The notes: generated by a model not told the origin, from the letters alone. DNA of 64,000 nucleotides from Asticcacaulis aquaticus (GCF_028550415.1 NZ_JAQQKX010000010.1:112131-176130), one strand, 5' to 3'. Numbered from the stretch's first letter, positions 27,742 to 36,622 are shown. Program-made: numbers and translations.

Positions 27742-28531
27742 CCTCAATTCGGCGGACATCGTCATTCGCGCTATCGAAGGCTGGCGCGGAGCCGCGCCGC
27801 TGGTTGTCGGGATTTGCGGTGCGCAGGGTTCCGGTAAATCCACGCTTTGTGAAGCTGTGGCGACCGGGCTGAACGCTCGCGATATTGCGACGGTCATCCT
27901 TTCACTGGACGATCTCTATCTGGCACCCGAGGACCGGCCGGTTGCCGCACATCCGCTGTTTAAGACGCGGGGTGTGCCGGGGACGCACGACCCGATTTCA
28001 GGCATCCGGATCATCGACGCCTTTCGTCGTGGACAGGCGGTTAGTTCGCCGCGTTTCGACAAGGCGACAGATCGACCCGTGCCCTGCGGCAAAGAGGATA
28101 TGTTTGCTGGCGTCCTGCTCCTCGAAGGTTGGTGCGTGGGGGCGGTGTCGCAGGTCGAGACCGATCTGATCGCACCGGTCAATGCACTGGAACGCGACGA
28201 AGACCCGGACGGTGTGTGGCGGCGCTACGTCAATGCGCAACTCGCCGGACCCTATGCGGCGCTGTTTGCGAAACTCGACCGGTTGATCCTGCTGGCCGCG
28301 CCGGGGTTCGAGGTCGTGCAGGGCTGGCGCACACAGCAGGAGCACGACCTGCGCCGCAAACTGGCGCTTGAGGGCCGCACCGGTGGCATGGAAGATGTTC
28401 AAATCACGCGCTTTATCCAGCACTATGAACGCCTGACGCGACATATTCTGACGGAGATGCCCGCTCGCGCCGACCTGACCATCCGGCTCGATGCCCAGCG
28501 ACAACCGGTGGATATCATCGATCCTTTATAA
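27725..28531 (+). CDS. P-loop kinase, probable D-glycerate 3-kinase (GLYK type)
   Basis: A 268-residue kinase. TTG at 27725 is chosen as start because GGAGAA lies 7 nt upstream inside the preceding gene; no ATG exists near the conserved N-terminus. Features are the Walker A loop GICGAQGSGKST, SLDDLYLAPEDR, HPLFKTRGVPGTHD, the PRFDKATDRPVP loop, VLLLEGWCVGA as Walker B region, and a C-terminal helix with FIQHYERLTRHIL. These match the plant/yeast-type glycerate kinase-like group of P-loop kinases, not GlxK. It would phosphorylate the D-glycerate made by the preceding dehydrogenase, giving 3-phosphoglycerate. The overlap implies translational coupling. Confidence 0.8.
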   Translation: MTGLPDLNSADIVIRAIEGWRGAAPLVVGICGAQGSGKSTLCEAVATGLNARDIATVILSLDDLYLAPEDRPVAAHPLFKTRGVPGTHDPISGIRIIDAFRRGQAVSSPRFDKATDRPVPCGKEDMFAGVLLLEGWCVGAVSQVETDLIAPVNALERDEDPDGVWRRYVNAQLAGPYAALFAKLDRLILLAAPGFEVVQGWRTQQEHDLRRKLALEGRTGGMEDVQITRFIQHYERLTRHILTEMPARADLTIRLDAQRQPVDIIDPL

Positions 28532-28595
28532 GCGGTCCACAATCCCGACATGATCGCTGCCTAAGACGGGCAAACGATTGGTTTCAGGAGTGACC

Positions 28596-29117
28596 ATGCT
28601 TACGATCCGTACCCTTAGCTTCACTGCTGCCGGACTTCTGGCACTCGGCCTGTCCGCCTGTGCGACCATGTCCGGCGATCCGCTGCCGACCGGTGACAAG
28701 GAGACCATTTCCTATTCGGTCGGGCCGTGTTTCGGCTTTTGCCCGGTCTATAGTGTCGAAGTCACGTCGTCGGGCCACCTGACCTATTCCGGCGAACGCC
28801 ACACGGCGGAGCTGGGCGCAAAGACACGCGACGCCGGTGGGGACGCCTATAACCGGGTATCGCGGGCCCTGGCCGCCTATCGCCCGGCGGCGGGCACGAC
28901 GGTACATACGGACTGCGATCAGCGTGTCAGCGATCTGCAAACCTATACGATCACATGGACCGCGCCTGACGGCGCGAAGACGACGCTGATCCACGACAAG
29001 GGTTGCCGCTCGCCCAAAAATGATGTGCTGAACAAGGTGATGGAGGGGCTTCCGACCCAACTCGGTATTGAGGCCTGGACGAAGCAGACCACGCGTCCGG
29101 GTGTGTCGCGAGGGTAA
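28596..29117 (+). CDS. Lipoprotein with DUF6438-like domain
   Basis: A 173-residue predicted lipoprotein. The ATG at 28596 follows AGGAG; an in-frame ATG 18 bp earlier is less likely. The signal peptide ends in the lipobox LSAC. The mature domain shows ISYSVGPCFGFCPVYSVEVTSSGHLTYSG with a CxxxC-like pair, and two more Cys (DCDQR, KGCRSP), a pattern of DUF6438 proteins. The function of that family is unknown; disulphide bonds are likely. It lies 64 bp after the kinase gene but has its own ribosome site and may be a separate unit. Confidence 0.7.
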   Translation: MLTIRTLSFTAAGLLALGLSACATMSGDPLPTGDKETISYSVGPCFGFCPVYSVEVTSSGHLTYSGERHTAELGAKTRDAGGDAYNRVSRALAAYRPAAGTTVHTDCDQRVSDLQTYTITWTAPDGAKTTLIHDKGCRSPKNDVLNKVMEGLPTQLGIEAWTKQTTRPGVSRG

Positions 29118-29188
29118 GTTTAGGTTGACGATAACGTCGCTCTGCGCGAACCTGTGGGTAGCAGATACCGCATCCGGCAGGTGAGCAG

Positions 29189-30454
29189 ATGACACGGCAG
29201 CAGGTTTTGGCACTCACCGGGGCGGCGGTCATCGCCCTGACGCCCGGTGTTCTGACGGCTCAGGATTTCCTCGGCGGGCTGGTCGATCGGGCCAAACAGG
29301 AGGCCGAGCGTAAGGCGCGCGAAGCCGTCAAGCCGAAGCCTGCGCCGCAAACACAAAACCTGCCGGTGGTCGCCGATGGCGAGACCCTTGCCGATATCGA
29401 CGCCATCGTCGCCAAGGGCGGCCGGTTGAGCGGCAGCATGGAGAAAGAACCGGACCTGCATACGCGGCTCTATAGCTGGAGCGATGGACTGGAAACGCGC
29501 GGCAATGCCGGGCCGGCGGAGCTGAAAACCAATATCAGCCACACACCCGCGCGGGTGAAATGGATCGACCGGTTCGAGCAGTGGCTGCACGCCAGCTATA
29601 CACCGCTTGGTGGTCTGCCGCAGGCCTTTCGCACGATCGATCCTTATAAAGCGGGGATGAAGGAATATCGCCCGGTCGCCTATGGTCTGGGCGTCATCAT
29701 ACAGCACCCGACGATGAAAAACGGCAAGCTGACGCGCTCGCCTATCCCGTCGGAATCGGGGATCAATATCTACGCCAACGGGCTTGTCGGGGCGGACGGC
29801 GCGTGGGAGTTCAATACGCCGGACAGCTTCTATTTCACCATGTATGTCGACCCGGACGGCACGTGGGTCGATCCGAAGATACGCGCCGAACATATCGCGG
29901 AAATCGCCGCTGTGCGCCGCGCCGTCGGGCCTGACGCGGTGGTCTATGTCAATACGGGCCGAATTGTCGTGGTGCTGGGGACGAACGGTCGGCTGCCGGT
30001 CGTGCCGGTGTCGATCGGCGAGGCGCTGGACATAGCCGAGGCCGGATTCAGGCGTATGCAGGTCACCGACCCCTCCGATCCGGCGACCTTCAGCGCGCGG
30101 ATGACCGACGTGGCGCGGATGCGTCAGCGTCACGCGGGGGAGCTGGATAAGCCCGCGAGGGTGCGCAACATGCAGTACCTGTCCGGCAGTTTTGCCAGCG
30201 GCTGGGACGTATTCGGTGATGGCGACCGGGGGGTATTGTATCCGCTCTATAAGATCGACCCGGCGGTCTATGCCCGCGCCGCCAAGGGCGATCCGCAGTG
30301 GATCACCATCACCTTTCCGCGCATCGCCGACTATTCACCGCCGCGCGACGTAGCGATCTATAAGGCAATGACGCAGCGCTTCAACTATGGCTATGTGAAA
30401 GAGGTTCTGCGCGATCCGGCAAAGGCCGCGCTGCCGTACAGGCCGCTGAATTAA
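29189..30454 (+). CDS. Exported protein of unknown function
   Basis: A 421-residue protein with a Sec-type signal (VLALTGAAVIALTPGVLTAQ). A charged helical stretch follows (LVDRAKQEAERKAREAVKPKP). The remaining 350 residues are mixed alpha/beta with many aromatic residues (RLYSWSDGLETRG, YGLGVIIQHPTMKNG, DSFYFTMYVDPDGTWVDPK, VVYVNTGRIVVVLGTNGRLPVVPVS, YPLYKIDPAVYARAAKGDPQWITITFPR). I do not recognise a family. It follows the DUF6438-like lipoprotein by 71 bp and ends at a strong shared terminator. A weakly conserved periplasmic binding or stress role is possible but unsupported. Confidence 0.75.
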   Translation: MTRQQVLALTGAAVIALTPGVLTAQDFLGGLVDRAKQEAERKAREAVKPKPAPQTQNLPVVADGETLADIDAIVAKGGRLSGSMEKEPDLHTRLYSWSDGLETRGNAGPAELKTNISHTPARVKWIDRFEQWLHASYTPLGGLPQAFRTIDPYKAGMKEYRPVAYGLGVIIQHPTMKNGKLTRSPIPSESGINIYANGLVGADGAWEFNTPDSFYFTMYVDPDGTWVDPKIRAEHIAEIAAVRRAVGPDAVVYVNTGRIVVVLGTNGRLPVVPVSIGEALDIAEAGFRRMQVTDPSDPATFSARMTDVARMRQRHAGELDKPARVRNMQYLSGSFASGWDVFGDGDRGVLYPLYKIDPAVYARAAKGDPQWITITFPRIADYSPPRDVAIYKAMTQRFNYGYVKEVLRDPAKAALPYRPLN

Positions 30455-30489
30455 AAACCCCGGCCTGACGTCATCAGGCCGGGGTTTTT
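30453..30489. terminator. Strong bidirectional terminator after pstB
   Basis: A perfect 16-bp stem (30453-30468 with 30474-30489), loop CGTCA, with five A on one side and five T on the other. It serves both the unknown exported protein gene and the pst operon. Confidence 0.93.
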
Positions 30490-30509
30490 AATGTGGAAAC
30501 GTGCCGGAC

Positions 30510-31316
30510 TTAACCAAAGCGGCCGCCGATATAGTCCGAGGTCTTTTCGCACTTCGGATTGACGAAGAGCGTCTCGGTCGGGCCGAACTCGATCAGCTTG
30601 CCCAGATACATGAAGCCCGTATAGTCGCTGAGGCGCGCCGCCTGTTGCAGGTTGTGCGTCACAATGATGATCGTGATGTCGCGCTTCAGTTCTTCGAGCG
30701 TGTCCTCAAGCTTGGCCGTCGAGATCGGGTCGAGCGCCGAGGCCGGTTCGTCGAGCAGCAGGATTTCCGGCTCGACCGCGATGCCGCGCGCCACGCACAG
30801 ACGCTGCTGCTGGCCACCCGACAGCGACAGGCCGGACTTGTTCAGCTTGTCCTTCACCTCGTCCCACAGGGCGGCGCGGCGCAAGCTGGTTTCGACGACC
30901 TCGTCCATCTCGGCCTTCGACTTCTTGTGGTACAGCTTTACGCCGAACGCGACGTTGTCGTAGATCGACATCGGGAAAGGGGTCGGCTTCTGGAATACCA
31001 TGCCGACCTTGGCGCGCAGCGCCGTCACATCGATCTTGGGCCCGATGACATTCTCGCCGTCGATGAGGATTTCCCCTTCGGCGCGTTGACCCGGATAGAG
31101 GTCGTACATACGGTTCATCGTGCGCAGCAGCGTCGACTTCCCGCAGCCCGACGGGCCGATCAGGGCGGTGATGCCGTTGCGCTTGACGGGGATCGAGACG
31201 TCGAACAGCGACTGATGCGTGCCGTAGAAGAAGTTGAGATGGCGCGTTTCCAGTACGATCTGGTCGGCCGGCGGCGGCGTGATGACGCTTTTGAATTCGG
31301 TTTCGGTATCGGACAT
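30510..31316 (-). CDS. pstB: Phosphate ABC transporter ATP-binding protein PstB
   Basis: The 268-residue ATPase of the high-affinity phosphate importer, on the cytoplasmic face of PstCA. Walker [11 protein letters not shown]-loop [16 protein letters not shown], signature [16 protein letters not shown], Walker [15 protein letters not shown] and switch His in [14 protein letters not shown] are complete. The family-typical [17 protein letters not shown] is present. It is the last gene of pstSCAB, 9 bp after pstA, and no phoU follows, which differs from many Pst operons. Expression is expected from the Pho box upstream of pstS. Confidence 0.97.
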   Translation of the reverse strand: MSDTETEFKSVITPPPADQIVLETRHLNFFYGTHQSLFDVSIPVKRNGITALIGPSGCGKSTLLRTMNRMYDLYPGQRAEGEILIDGENVIGPKIDVTALRAKVGMVFQKPTPFPMSIYDNVAFGVKLYHKKSKAEMDEVVETSLRRAALWDEVKDKLNKSGLSLSGGQQQRLCVARGIAVEPEILLLDEPASALDPISTAKLEDTLEELKRDITIIIVTHNLQQAARLSDYTGFMYLGKLIEFGPTETLFVNPKCEKTSDYIGGRFG

Positions 31317-31325
31317 GGGTGAAGC

Positions 31326-32177
31326 CTATTTGTGATCTGTGTCGCGGGCGATCCACCGCCCCAGAATATTGATGGCGAGAACCGTAACGGTGATCAGAAG
31401 CGCACCGGCCCAGGCCAGTTCCTGCCAGGTGTCGAAGGGGGACATGGCGAACTGGAAGATGACACCGGGCAACGAGGCCATCGGCTGATTCATATTGAGG
31501 CTGAAGAACTGGTTGTTCAGCGCGGTGAACAGAAGCGGTGCGGTTTCACCCGAAATGCGGGCGAACCCCAGAAGGCCGCCGGTCAAAAGGCCGGCGCCTG
31601 CCGCCTTCCATATAATCTTGCGGACCGTGACCCATTGCGAAGCCCCGAGCGCCATACCGGCTTCGCGCAACGCGTTGGGTTGCAGGTTGAGGATATCTTC
31701 GGTGGTACGCGTCACGATAGGGGTCGCCAGAATGCCGAGCGCGATGGCGCCGGCCCAGGCCGAGAAGCCGTGCATCGGGCGGACCAGAAGCTCGTAGATG
31801 AACAGACCGATCAGGATGGAGGGTGCGGACAGCAGCACGTCGTTAAGGAAGCGTACCACGTGGCCATAGGGGCTGTTGCCGCCGATTTCCGACAACCAGG
31901 TCCCGGCCAGAACGCCGATAACGACGGCCAGCATCATGGCCAGAGCACACATGATGACCGAGCCGACAATCGCGTTGCGCAGGCCCCCCGCGGAGTCGGG
32001 CCCGGGCGTGTCGGCGGTGAAGACCATCAGGTTCATCCCGCCAAAGCCCTTGGTAAACAGAGAGAACATGATCAGCGACAGGGCCAGCAGGGCCAGGGCG
32101 GCCGCGCCGATACATACGGCCACAAAGACCTGAGACGCCAGTTTTCGGCGCGTGGCGCGAGAAAGAGCAAGGGCCAT
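31326..32177 (-). CDS. pstA: Phosphate ABC transporter permease PstA
   Basis: A 283-residue inner-membrane permease forming the phosphate channel with PstC. Six hydrophobic segments are visible. Family marks are GGLRNAIVGSVIMCALAMMLAV, GTWLSEIGGNSPYG, DVLLSAPSILIGLFIYELLV, the EAA-type loop ALREAGMALGASQWVTVRKI, and GFARISGETAPLLFTALNNQFFS. The gene starts 3 bp after the pstC stop and ends 9 bp before pstB, so the three are translated together. Confidence 0.97.
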   Translation of the reverse strand: MALALSRATRRKLASQVFVAVCIGAAALALLALSLIMFSLFTKGFGGMNLMVFTADTPGPDSAGGLRNAIVGSVIMCALAMMLAVVIGVLAGTWLSEIGGNSPYGHVVRFLNDVLLSAPSILIGLFIYELLVRPMHGFSAWAGAIALGILATPIVTRTTEDILNLQPNALREAGMALGASQWVTVRKIIWKAAGAGLLTGGLLGFARISGETAPLLFTALNNQFFSLNMNQPMASLPGVIFQFAMSPFDTWQELAWAGALLITVTVLAINILGRWIARDTDHK

Positions 32178-32180
32178 GGG

Positions 32181-33170
32181 TTAGTACCTTTGCGACGATA
32201 GCAGCGCGCGAGCCATGGCCAGGACGCCGAAGGTTATCATGAACAGGACAAGGCCGAGTGCGATCAGGGCCGAGGTATGAAGGTCGCCGGTCGCTTCGGT
32301 AAATTCGTTGGCGATGGTCGAGGCGAGGGTAGAGCCGGAGGCAAACAGCGATTCGGGGAATCCGTGGGCGTTGCCGATGATGAAGGTCACGGCCATGGTT
32401 TCACCCAGCGCCCGGCCGAAGCCCAGCATGATGACACCGATCATGCCCTTCTGGACATAGGGGATGAGGACCGACGACACCACTTCGAAGGGCGTACAAC
32501 CCAGACCGAAGGCGGCCTCGCGCACCTGCGGCGGCACCGAACGAAACAGCTCACGGAAGACGGCGGCCATATAGGGCAGGATCATGATGGCCAGAATGGT
32601 CGACGCCGTCAGTATGTTGGCCCCGTTCGGCACCCCGGCGAACAGCTTGCCCCAGAGGCTGTCAGGATCGACGGACAACAGCAGTGGCAACTGGATGGTT
32701 TTGGCGAACCACGGCGCGAAGACGAACAGGCCCCACATGCCGTAGACGATCGACGGGATACCGGCCAGAAGCTCGATCGCCGTCGAAATCGGCTGGGCGA
32801 TGATCTTGGGGCAGAACTGAGTCAGGAAAACCGCAATGCAGATGGCGATCGGCAGGGCGAAGGCGAGGGCGATGACGGCGGTGAGCAGGGTGCCGACAAT
32901 GGGGCCGGCGGCGCCAAACACCTCGGTTGCAGGGTTCCATGTCGTCGAGGTGAAAAATCCGAGGCCGAACGTCGACAGGGCGGGCCACCCGCCGATAACC
33001 AGCGAGACGAGCAGGCCACCCAGCGTGATCAGCAGCAGCGTTGCTGCCGAAAAAGCCACCGCTCTGAAGATAGGGTCAGCCAGGTCCTTTTTCGGGAGCG
33101 GGGCAGATACGCCCGCTATCCCGTTTTTAGCCGCCTGTGTAACATTGAAGGCCATGCTTTTAAAATCCAT
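32181..33170 (-). CDS. pstC: Phosphate ABC transporter permease PstC
   Basis: A 329-residue permease partner of PstA. It shows LSTFGLGFFTSTTWNPATEVFGAAGPIVGTLLTAVIA split across the first periplasmic region, ELLAGIPSIVYGMWGLFVFAPW, the EAA loop VREAAFGLGCTPFEVVSSVLIPYVQKG and GRALGETMAVTFIIGNAHG, all standard for PstC. The N-terminus carries about 25 residues before the first helix. The ribosome site before ATG 33170 is weak; a second ATG 15 bp inside is possible. A hairpin lies between pstS and this gene. Confidence 0.96.
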   Translation of the reverse strand: MDFKSMAFNVTQAAKNGIAGVSAPLPKKDLADPIFRAVAFSAATLLLITLGGLLVSLVIGGWPALSTFGLGFFTSTTWNPATEVFGAAGPIVGTLLTAVIALAFALPIAICIAVFLTQFCPKIIAQPISTAIELLAGIPSIVYGMWGLFVFAPWFAKTIQLPLLLSVDPDSLWGKLFAGVPNGANILTASTILAIMILPYMAAVFRELFRSVPPQVREAAFGLGCTPFEVVSSVLIPYVQKGMIGVIMLGFGRALGETMAVTFIIGNAHGFPESLFASGSTLASTIANEFTEATGDLHTSALIALGLVLFMITFGVLAMARALLSSQRY

Positions 33171-33240
33171 CGAGGTCGCTTCTGCTCTCAGGGCTTAAAC
33201 GGTCTGTATGAAGGTTTTACGATACCTTGCAATCAAAGAG

Positions 33241-33261
33241 GGGTTCCCTTGTGGGGAACCC
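33241..33261 (-). other. Intercistronic hairpin between pstS and pstC
   Basis: Perfect 8-bp arms GGGTTCCC (33241-33248) and GGGAACCC (33254-33261) with a 5-nt loop. There is no long U tract on the minus strand. It may stabilise pstS mRNA or partly terminate, giving more PstS than PstCAB. Confidence 0.5.
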
Positions 33262-33305
33262 GCTCCATAGACCGTCTTTTTGTCGCGGCAAACGCTTTTT
33301 TGCAA

Positions 33306-34379
33306 CTACTTCGCGGCCGGCACATAAACCGGCTGACCGCCCGATGTGATTTCCTTGGCCCACTGAGCGCGGATCAGGGCCTTCACTTCGGCGGGCATCG
33401 GCACGTAGTGGAGTTCCGCCGCCGCCGCATCGCCGCTGGTATAGGCCCAGTCGAAGAAGTTGAGGGTTGCCTTCGCCTTGGCGGCATCGGCCTGATCCTT
33501 ATAGACCAGAACGAAGACGGCACCGGTGATCGGCCACGACTTGGCGCCGGGCTGGTCGAGCAGCAGAAGCTGGTTGCCGGGGGCCTTGCTCCAGTCGGCA
33601 CCGGCGGCGGCGGCGGCAAACGACTCGGCAGAAGGGGCAACCGTCTGACCGTCATGGTTGGTCAGGTTGGCATAGGCCGCGCCCGTCTTGACGGCGTAAG
33701 CGAATTCGACGTAACCGATCGAGCCGGTGGTTTGCGCTACGAAGGCCGAAACGCCTTCATTACCCTTGCCGCCCAGTCCCGTCGGCCATTCCAGCGCGTC
33801 CGATGCCCCGACCGCGGACTTCCATTCCGCCGACACCGCCGCCAGATAGTTCGTGAACAGGTAGGTTGTGCCCGAACCGTCGGCACGGTGAACGACCGTG
33901 ATCGGCAGGTTCGGCAGGGCCAGGCCAGGGTTCAGCGCCTTAAGCGCCGCATCGTCCCAGCGCTTGATCTTGCCCATGAAAATATCGGCCAGTACCTGAC
34001 CGGTCAGGTTCAGTTTACCGGCGGCGACGCCGGGAACATTGACCACAGGGACGACGCCGCCCATAACGACCGGAAACTGGTAGAGCCCCGCCGCATTAAG
34101 GTCTTCGACCGACAAGGGCTTATCCGACGCCCCGAAATCGACCGTCTTGGCCTTGATTTGCTTGATGCCGCCGCCGGAGCCGATCGACTGATAATTGACG
34201 TTCGATGCGGTCGCCCCCTTGAAGGTTTCCGCCCACTTCGACGCCAGCGGCGCGAAGAAGGTCGAGCCAGCGCCCGTCAGACCGCCCGATGCCGGGGCTT
34301 CGGTCTTGGGGGCTTCACCGCTGGAACAGGCGGCCAGAAGGACGAGCGCGCCGACAGCTGCGGCGAAGGGTTTGAACAT
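33306..34379 (-). CDS. pstS: Phosphate-binding protein PstS, predicted lipoprotein
   Basis: A 357-residue phosphate receptor for the Pst importer. ATG 34379 (GGAGAG upstream) is preferred over a codon 51 bp earlier because it begins directly with the signal MFKPFAAAVGALVLLAAC, a lipobox. Phosphate-binding segments are visible: GAGSTFFAPLASKW, YQSIGSGGGIKQIKAKTVDFGASDKPL, and VVHRADGSGTTYLFTNYLA. The Ala/Gly-rich stretch after the Cys is a linker. It opens the pstSCAB operon behind a three-part Pho box. Confidence 0.96.
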   Translation of the reverse strand: MFKPFAAAVGALVLLAACSSGEAPKTEAPASGGLTGAGSTFFAPLASKWAETFKGATASNVNYQSIGSGGGIKQIKAKTVDFGASDKPLSVEDLNAAGLYQFPVVMGGVVPVVNVPGVAAGKLNLTGQVLADIFMGKIKRWDDAALKALNPGLALPNLPITVVHRADGSGTTYLFTNYLAAVSAEWKSAVGASDALEWPTGLGGKGNEGVSAFVAQTTGSIGYVEFAYAVKTGAAYANLTNHDGQTVAPSAESFAAAAAGADWSKAPGNQLLLLDQPGAKSWPITGAVFVLVYKDQADAAKAKATLNFFDWAYTSGDAAAAELHYVPMPAEVKALIRAQWAKEITSGGQPVYVPAAK

Positions 34380-34475
34380 GAGGCTCTCCGATGAGTCAGG
34401 GCCGAGATGGCCGGAGGTTTCATTGCCCACTGTGACGGTAAAATTTCAAACCGGTTCGGGCATGGCGCGCCGTTT

Positions 34476-34504
34476 ACAACAGTTTGATGACAGTTGTGTG
34501 ACAC
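34476..34504 (-). promoter_or_regulatory. Pho box upstream of pstS
   Basis: On the minus strand GTGTCAC (34504-34498), CTGTCAT (34493-34487) and CTGTTGT (34482-34476) follow each other at exactly 11-bp steps, the layout bound by PhoB dimers. The block lies about 97 bp before the pstS start codon and directly beyond the end of the TetR gene. Confidence 0.85.
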
Positions 34505-34528
34505 GGTGGCGAGCCATCGATATGTGAC

Positions 34529-35161
34529 TCACTTCAATATGAAAAGATAGCGCAGCACCTCGCGCAGTTCCCGCGCCAGCGCCTTGCGGTCGATATTCGG
34601 ATTGGAAACGGCGCGGATCATCATGCCGTCGAACAGCATGCCGATGATTTCGCCGCGGGCGTCCAGACGCGCCGGGTCGCAGCCGGCATTAAGGCGCGTG
34701 CACAGATGGCGGCCCAGTTCGCGCTCCTGCACGTCGGCGGCCTGAACGATGGCGGCGACGCGCGGGTTGCGCGCCGCTTCGGCCAGCACCTCCAGCGCCA
34801 GCGCCGAATTGTCGGGGCCGTATTTGTGGTCGAGCGCGAAGTCGATGGTGTCGAGCAGGGTATCGAGCAGCCGGTCGTCCGGCGTCTCGTCCCATTCGGC
34901 GAACTTGGCGCGCATCTCGGCCAGGTCGTTGGCGACGATAGCCTCGACGATGGCTTCCTTGTTCTCGAAATAGCGGTAGATGACGCCGACGCTCATCTTT
35001 GCTTCGGCGGCGATCTCCGACATCGAGGCGCCGTGAAAGCCCGAACGCCGGACGCAGCGCAGCGTGGCATCAAGAATCTGCTGCTGGCGCGCTTCGCGGC
35101 TCTGGCGGGGCTTTGGAGCGGTATTTTCAGGCACGGCGGAGGAGGGGGCAGGCTTATCCAT
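34529..35161 (-). CDS. TetR/AcrR-family repressor of the adjacent RND operon
   Basis: A 210-residue regulator. The N-terminal HTH is clear: ILDATLRCVRRSGFHGASMSEIAAEAKMSVGVIYRYFENKEAIVEAI, preceded by a basic REARQQQ stretch and a Pro-rich lead of about 20 residues. The C-terminal helical domain (from residue 75) would bind a hydrophobic ligand or drug. It is divergent from a complete RND efflux operon across 249 bp containing an inverted repeat, the usual arrangement for AcrR-type repressors, so repression of that operon and of itself is inferred. Confidence 0.88.
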   Translation of the reverse strand: MDKPAPSSAVPENTAPKPRQSREARQQQILDATLRCVRRSGFHGASMSEIAAEAKMSVGVIYRYFENKEAIVEAIVANDLAEMRAKFAEWDETPDDRLLDTLLDTIDFALDHKYGPDNSALALEVLAEAARNPRVAAIVQAADVQERELGRHLCTRLNAGCDPARLDARGEIIGMLFDGMMIRAVSNPNIDRKALARELREVLRYLFILK

Positions 35162-35257
35162 CTATGATGGCTGATCCTTGATACATAAGGTGGTTAAGAT
35201 TTTTTAATGTCGTTGGCTCGCTTGACATACACGAAAAAGGGGCTTAATGCCACTAAA

Positions 35258-35283
35258 AATGAGAATGATCGTTCACTCTCATT
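35258..35283. promoter_or_regulatory. Candidate TetR operator for the first RND operon
   Basis: AATGAG (35258-35263) and CTCATT (35278-35283) flank a near-palindromic core GAATGATCGTTC. It lies in the divergent region, 127 bp upstream of the membrane-fusion gene. A TTGACA hexamer stands nearby at 35222-35227. Confidence 0.5.
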
Positions 35284-35410
35284 CACTGCTGACACTTTTT
35301 TACATGTCTGTGCGACAGGTGTCTGTTAGTATTGCGTTGCACCCTTTGATACGGCGCTGCTGTGCGCGGCGACATTTTAAAGCGACTGAATTTTTCCGGA
35401 GAGACCCCGC

Positions 35411-36622
35411 ATGACATCGCCCTCTTATATGATCAAGCCTGCTGCTGCGTTGCTGATGCTCGGTCTGGCCTTGACTGCCTGCGGTAAAAAAGAAGGTGGC
35501 GCGGGTGGCGGCATGGGCGGCGGCGGTCCGACCGAGGTCGGCGTGGTCGTCGTGGCCTCCGAGCCGGTCAATCTGACCGCCGAGCTTTCGGGCCGCACCT
35601 CGGCCTATCTGGTCTCCGACGTCCGCCCTCAGGTCGGCGGCATCGTCAAGGCGCGCTATTTCACCGAAGGTGGCTACGTCAAGGCCGGTCAGTCGCTGTA
35701 TCAGATCGACTCCGCACCATTTCAGGCCGAATACGCCTCGGCTCAGGCCCAGGTCGCTCAGGCCGAAGCCAACCTGACCTCGTCGCGTCTCAAGGCTGAA
35801 CGCTACGCCGAGCTGGTCAAGATCAACGCCGTGTCCAAGCAGGATAATGACGACGCCCAGGCCGCCTATGCACAGGCCAGGGCGACCGTGGCGACGGCCA
35901 AGGCCGGTCTGCAGACGGCAGGCATCAGCCTCAACTACACCAAGGTGCTTGCGCCTATCTCCGGCCGTATCGGCAAGTCGAACGTCACCCCCGGCGCGCT
36001 GGTCACGGCGTCTCAGGCGGTGGAACTGGCCAAGATTCAGAACATCGACAGCATCTATCTCGACATAAACCAGTCGGTGAACGAGCTGATGAACCTTAAG
36101 CGCCGCGCGGCGTCGGGTCAGATCGGCGAAGCGGCGACCGCCGACGTCGAGCTGATCCTCGAAGATGGCAGCGTCTATCCGCTCAAGGGCAAGTTGCAGT
36201 TCTCCGACGTTTCGGTGGATGAAGCCACTGGCACGGTGACTCTGCGCGCCCTGTTCCCGAACCCGAACGGCGTCCTGCTGCCGGGCATGTACGCCAAGGC
36301 GCGTATCGTCTCCGGCGTGGTCGGCAACGGCATTCTGGTGCCGCAACCCGCCGTGACGCGCGATCCGAAGGGCAATGCCCTTGTGATGGTCGTGTCCAAG
36401 GACAACAAGGCCGAACAGCGTCAGATCAAGGTCGCCCAGACCGTCGGCGACAAGTGGCTGGTGACCGAAGGCCTTCAGCCCGGGGACAAGGTCATTGTCG
36501 AAGGCTTGCAAAAGGTGCGTCCGGATGCGCCTGTTAAGGCTTCGACCCTTACCGCGACCAAGGAGGGCCAGAAGCCCGCCGATGCCTCGGCTGAGAAGCC
36601 TGCCGAACAAAAAGCTAAGTAA
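35411..36622 (+). CDS. RND efflux periplasmic adaptor (membrane fusion protein), lipoprotein
   Basis: A 403-residue adaptor of the AcrA/MexA family linking the RND pump to the outer-membrane channel. The signal ends in the lipobox LTAC, followed by a Gly-rich linker. The barrel-sandwich half-motifs are GRTSAYLVSDVRPQVGGIVKARYF and YTKVLAPISGRIGKSNV, with the alpha-hairpin QAEYASAQAQVAQAEANLTSSRLKAERY between them, then LPGMYAKARIV in the beta-barrel. GGAGAG stands before the ATG. It is first in the operon, 98 bp before the pump gene. The Ala/Lys-rich C-terminal tail is unstructured. Confidence 0.93.
   Translation: MTSPSYMIKPAAALLMLGLALTACGKKEGGAGGGMGGGGPTEVGVVVVASEPVNLTAELSGRTSAYLVSDVRPQVGGIVKARYFTEGGYVKAGQSLYQIDSAPFQAEYASAQAQVAQAEANLTSSRLKAERYAELVKINAVSKQDNDDAQAAYAQARATVATAKAGLQTAGISLNYTKVLAPISGRIGKSNVTPGALVTASQAVELAKIQNIDSIYLDINQSVNELMNLKRRAASGQIGEAATADVELILEDGSVYPLKGKLQFSDVSVDEATGTVTLRALFPNPNGVLLPGMYAKARIVSGVVGNGILVPQPAVTRDPKGNALVMVVSKDNKAEQRQIKVAQTVGDKWLVTEGLQPGDKVIVEGLQKVRPDAPVKASTLTATKEGQKPADASAEKPAEQKAK

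Noticed and set aside
32277..34394. A 705-codon open frame antisense to pstC and pstS
   Set aside because: It covers two certain genes on the other strand and shows the same Arg/Gly-rich shadow composition.
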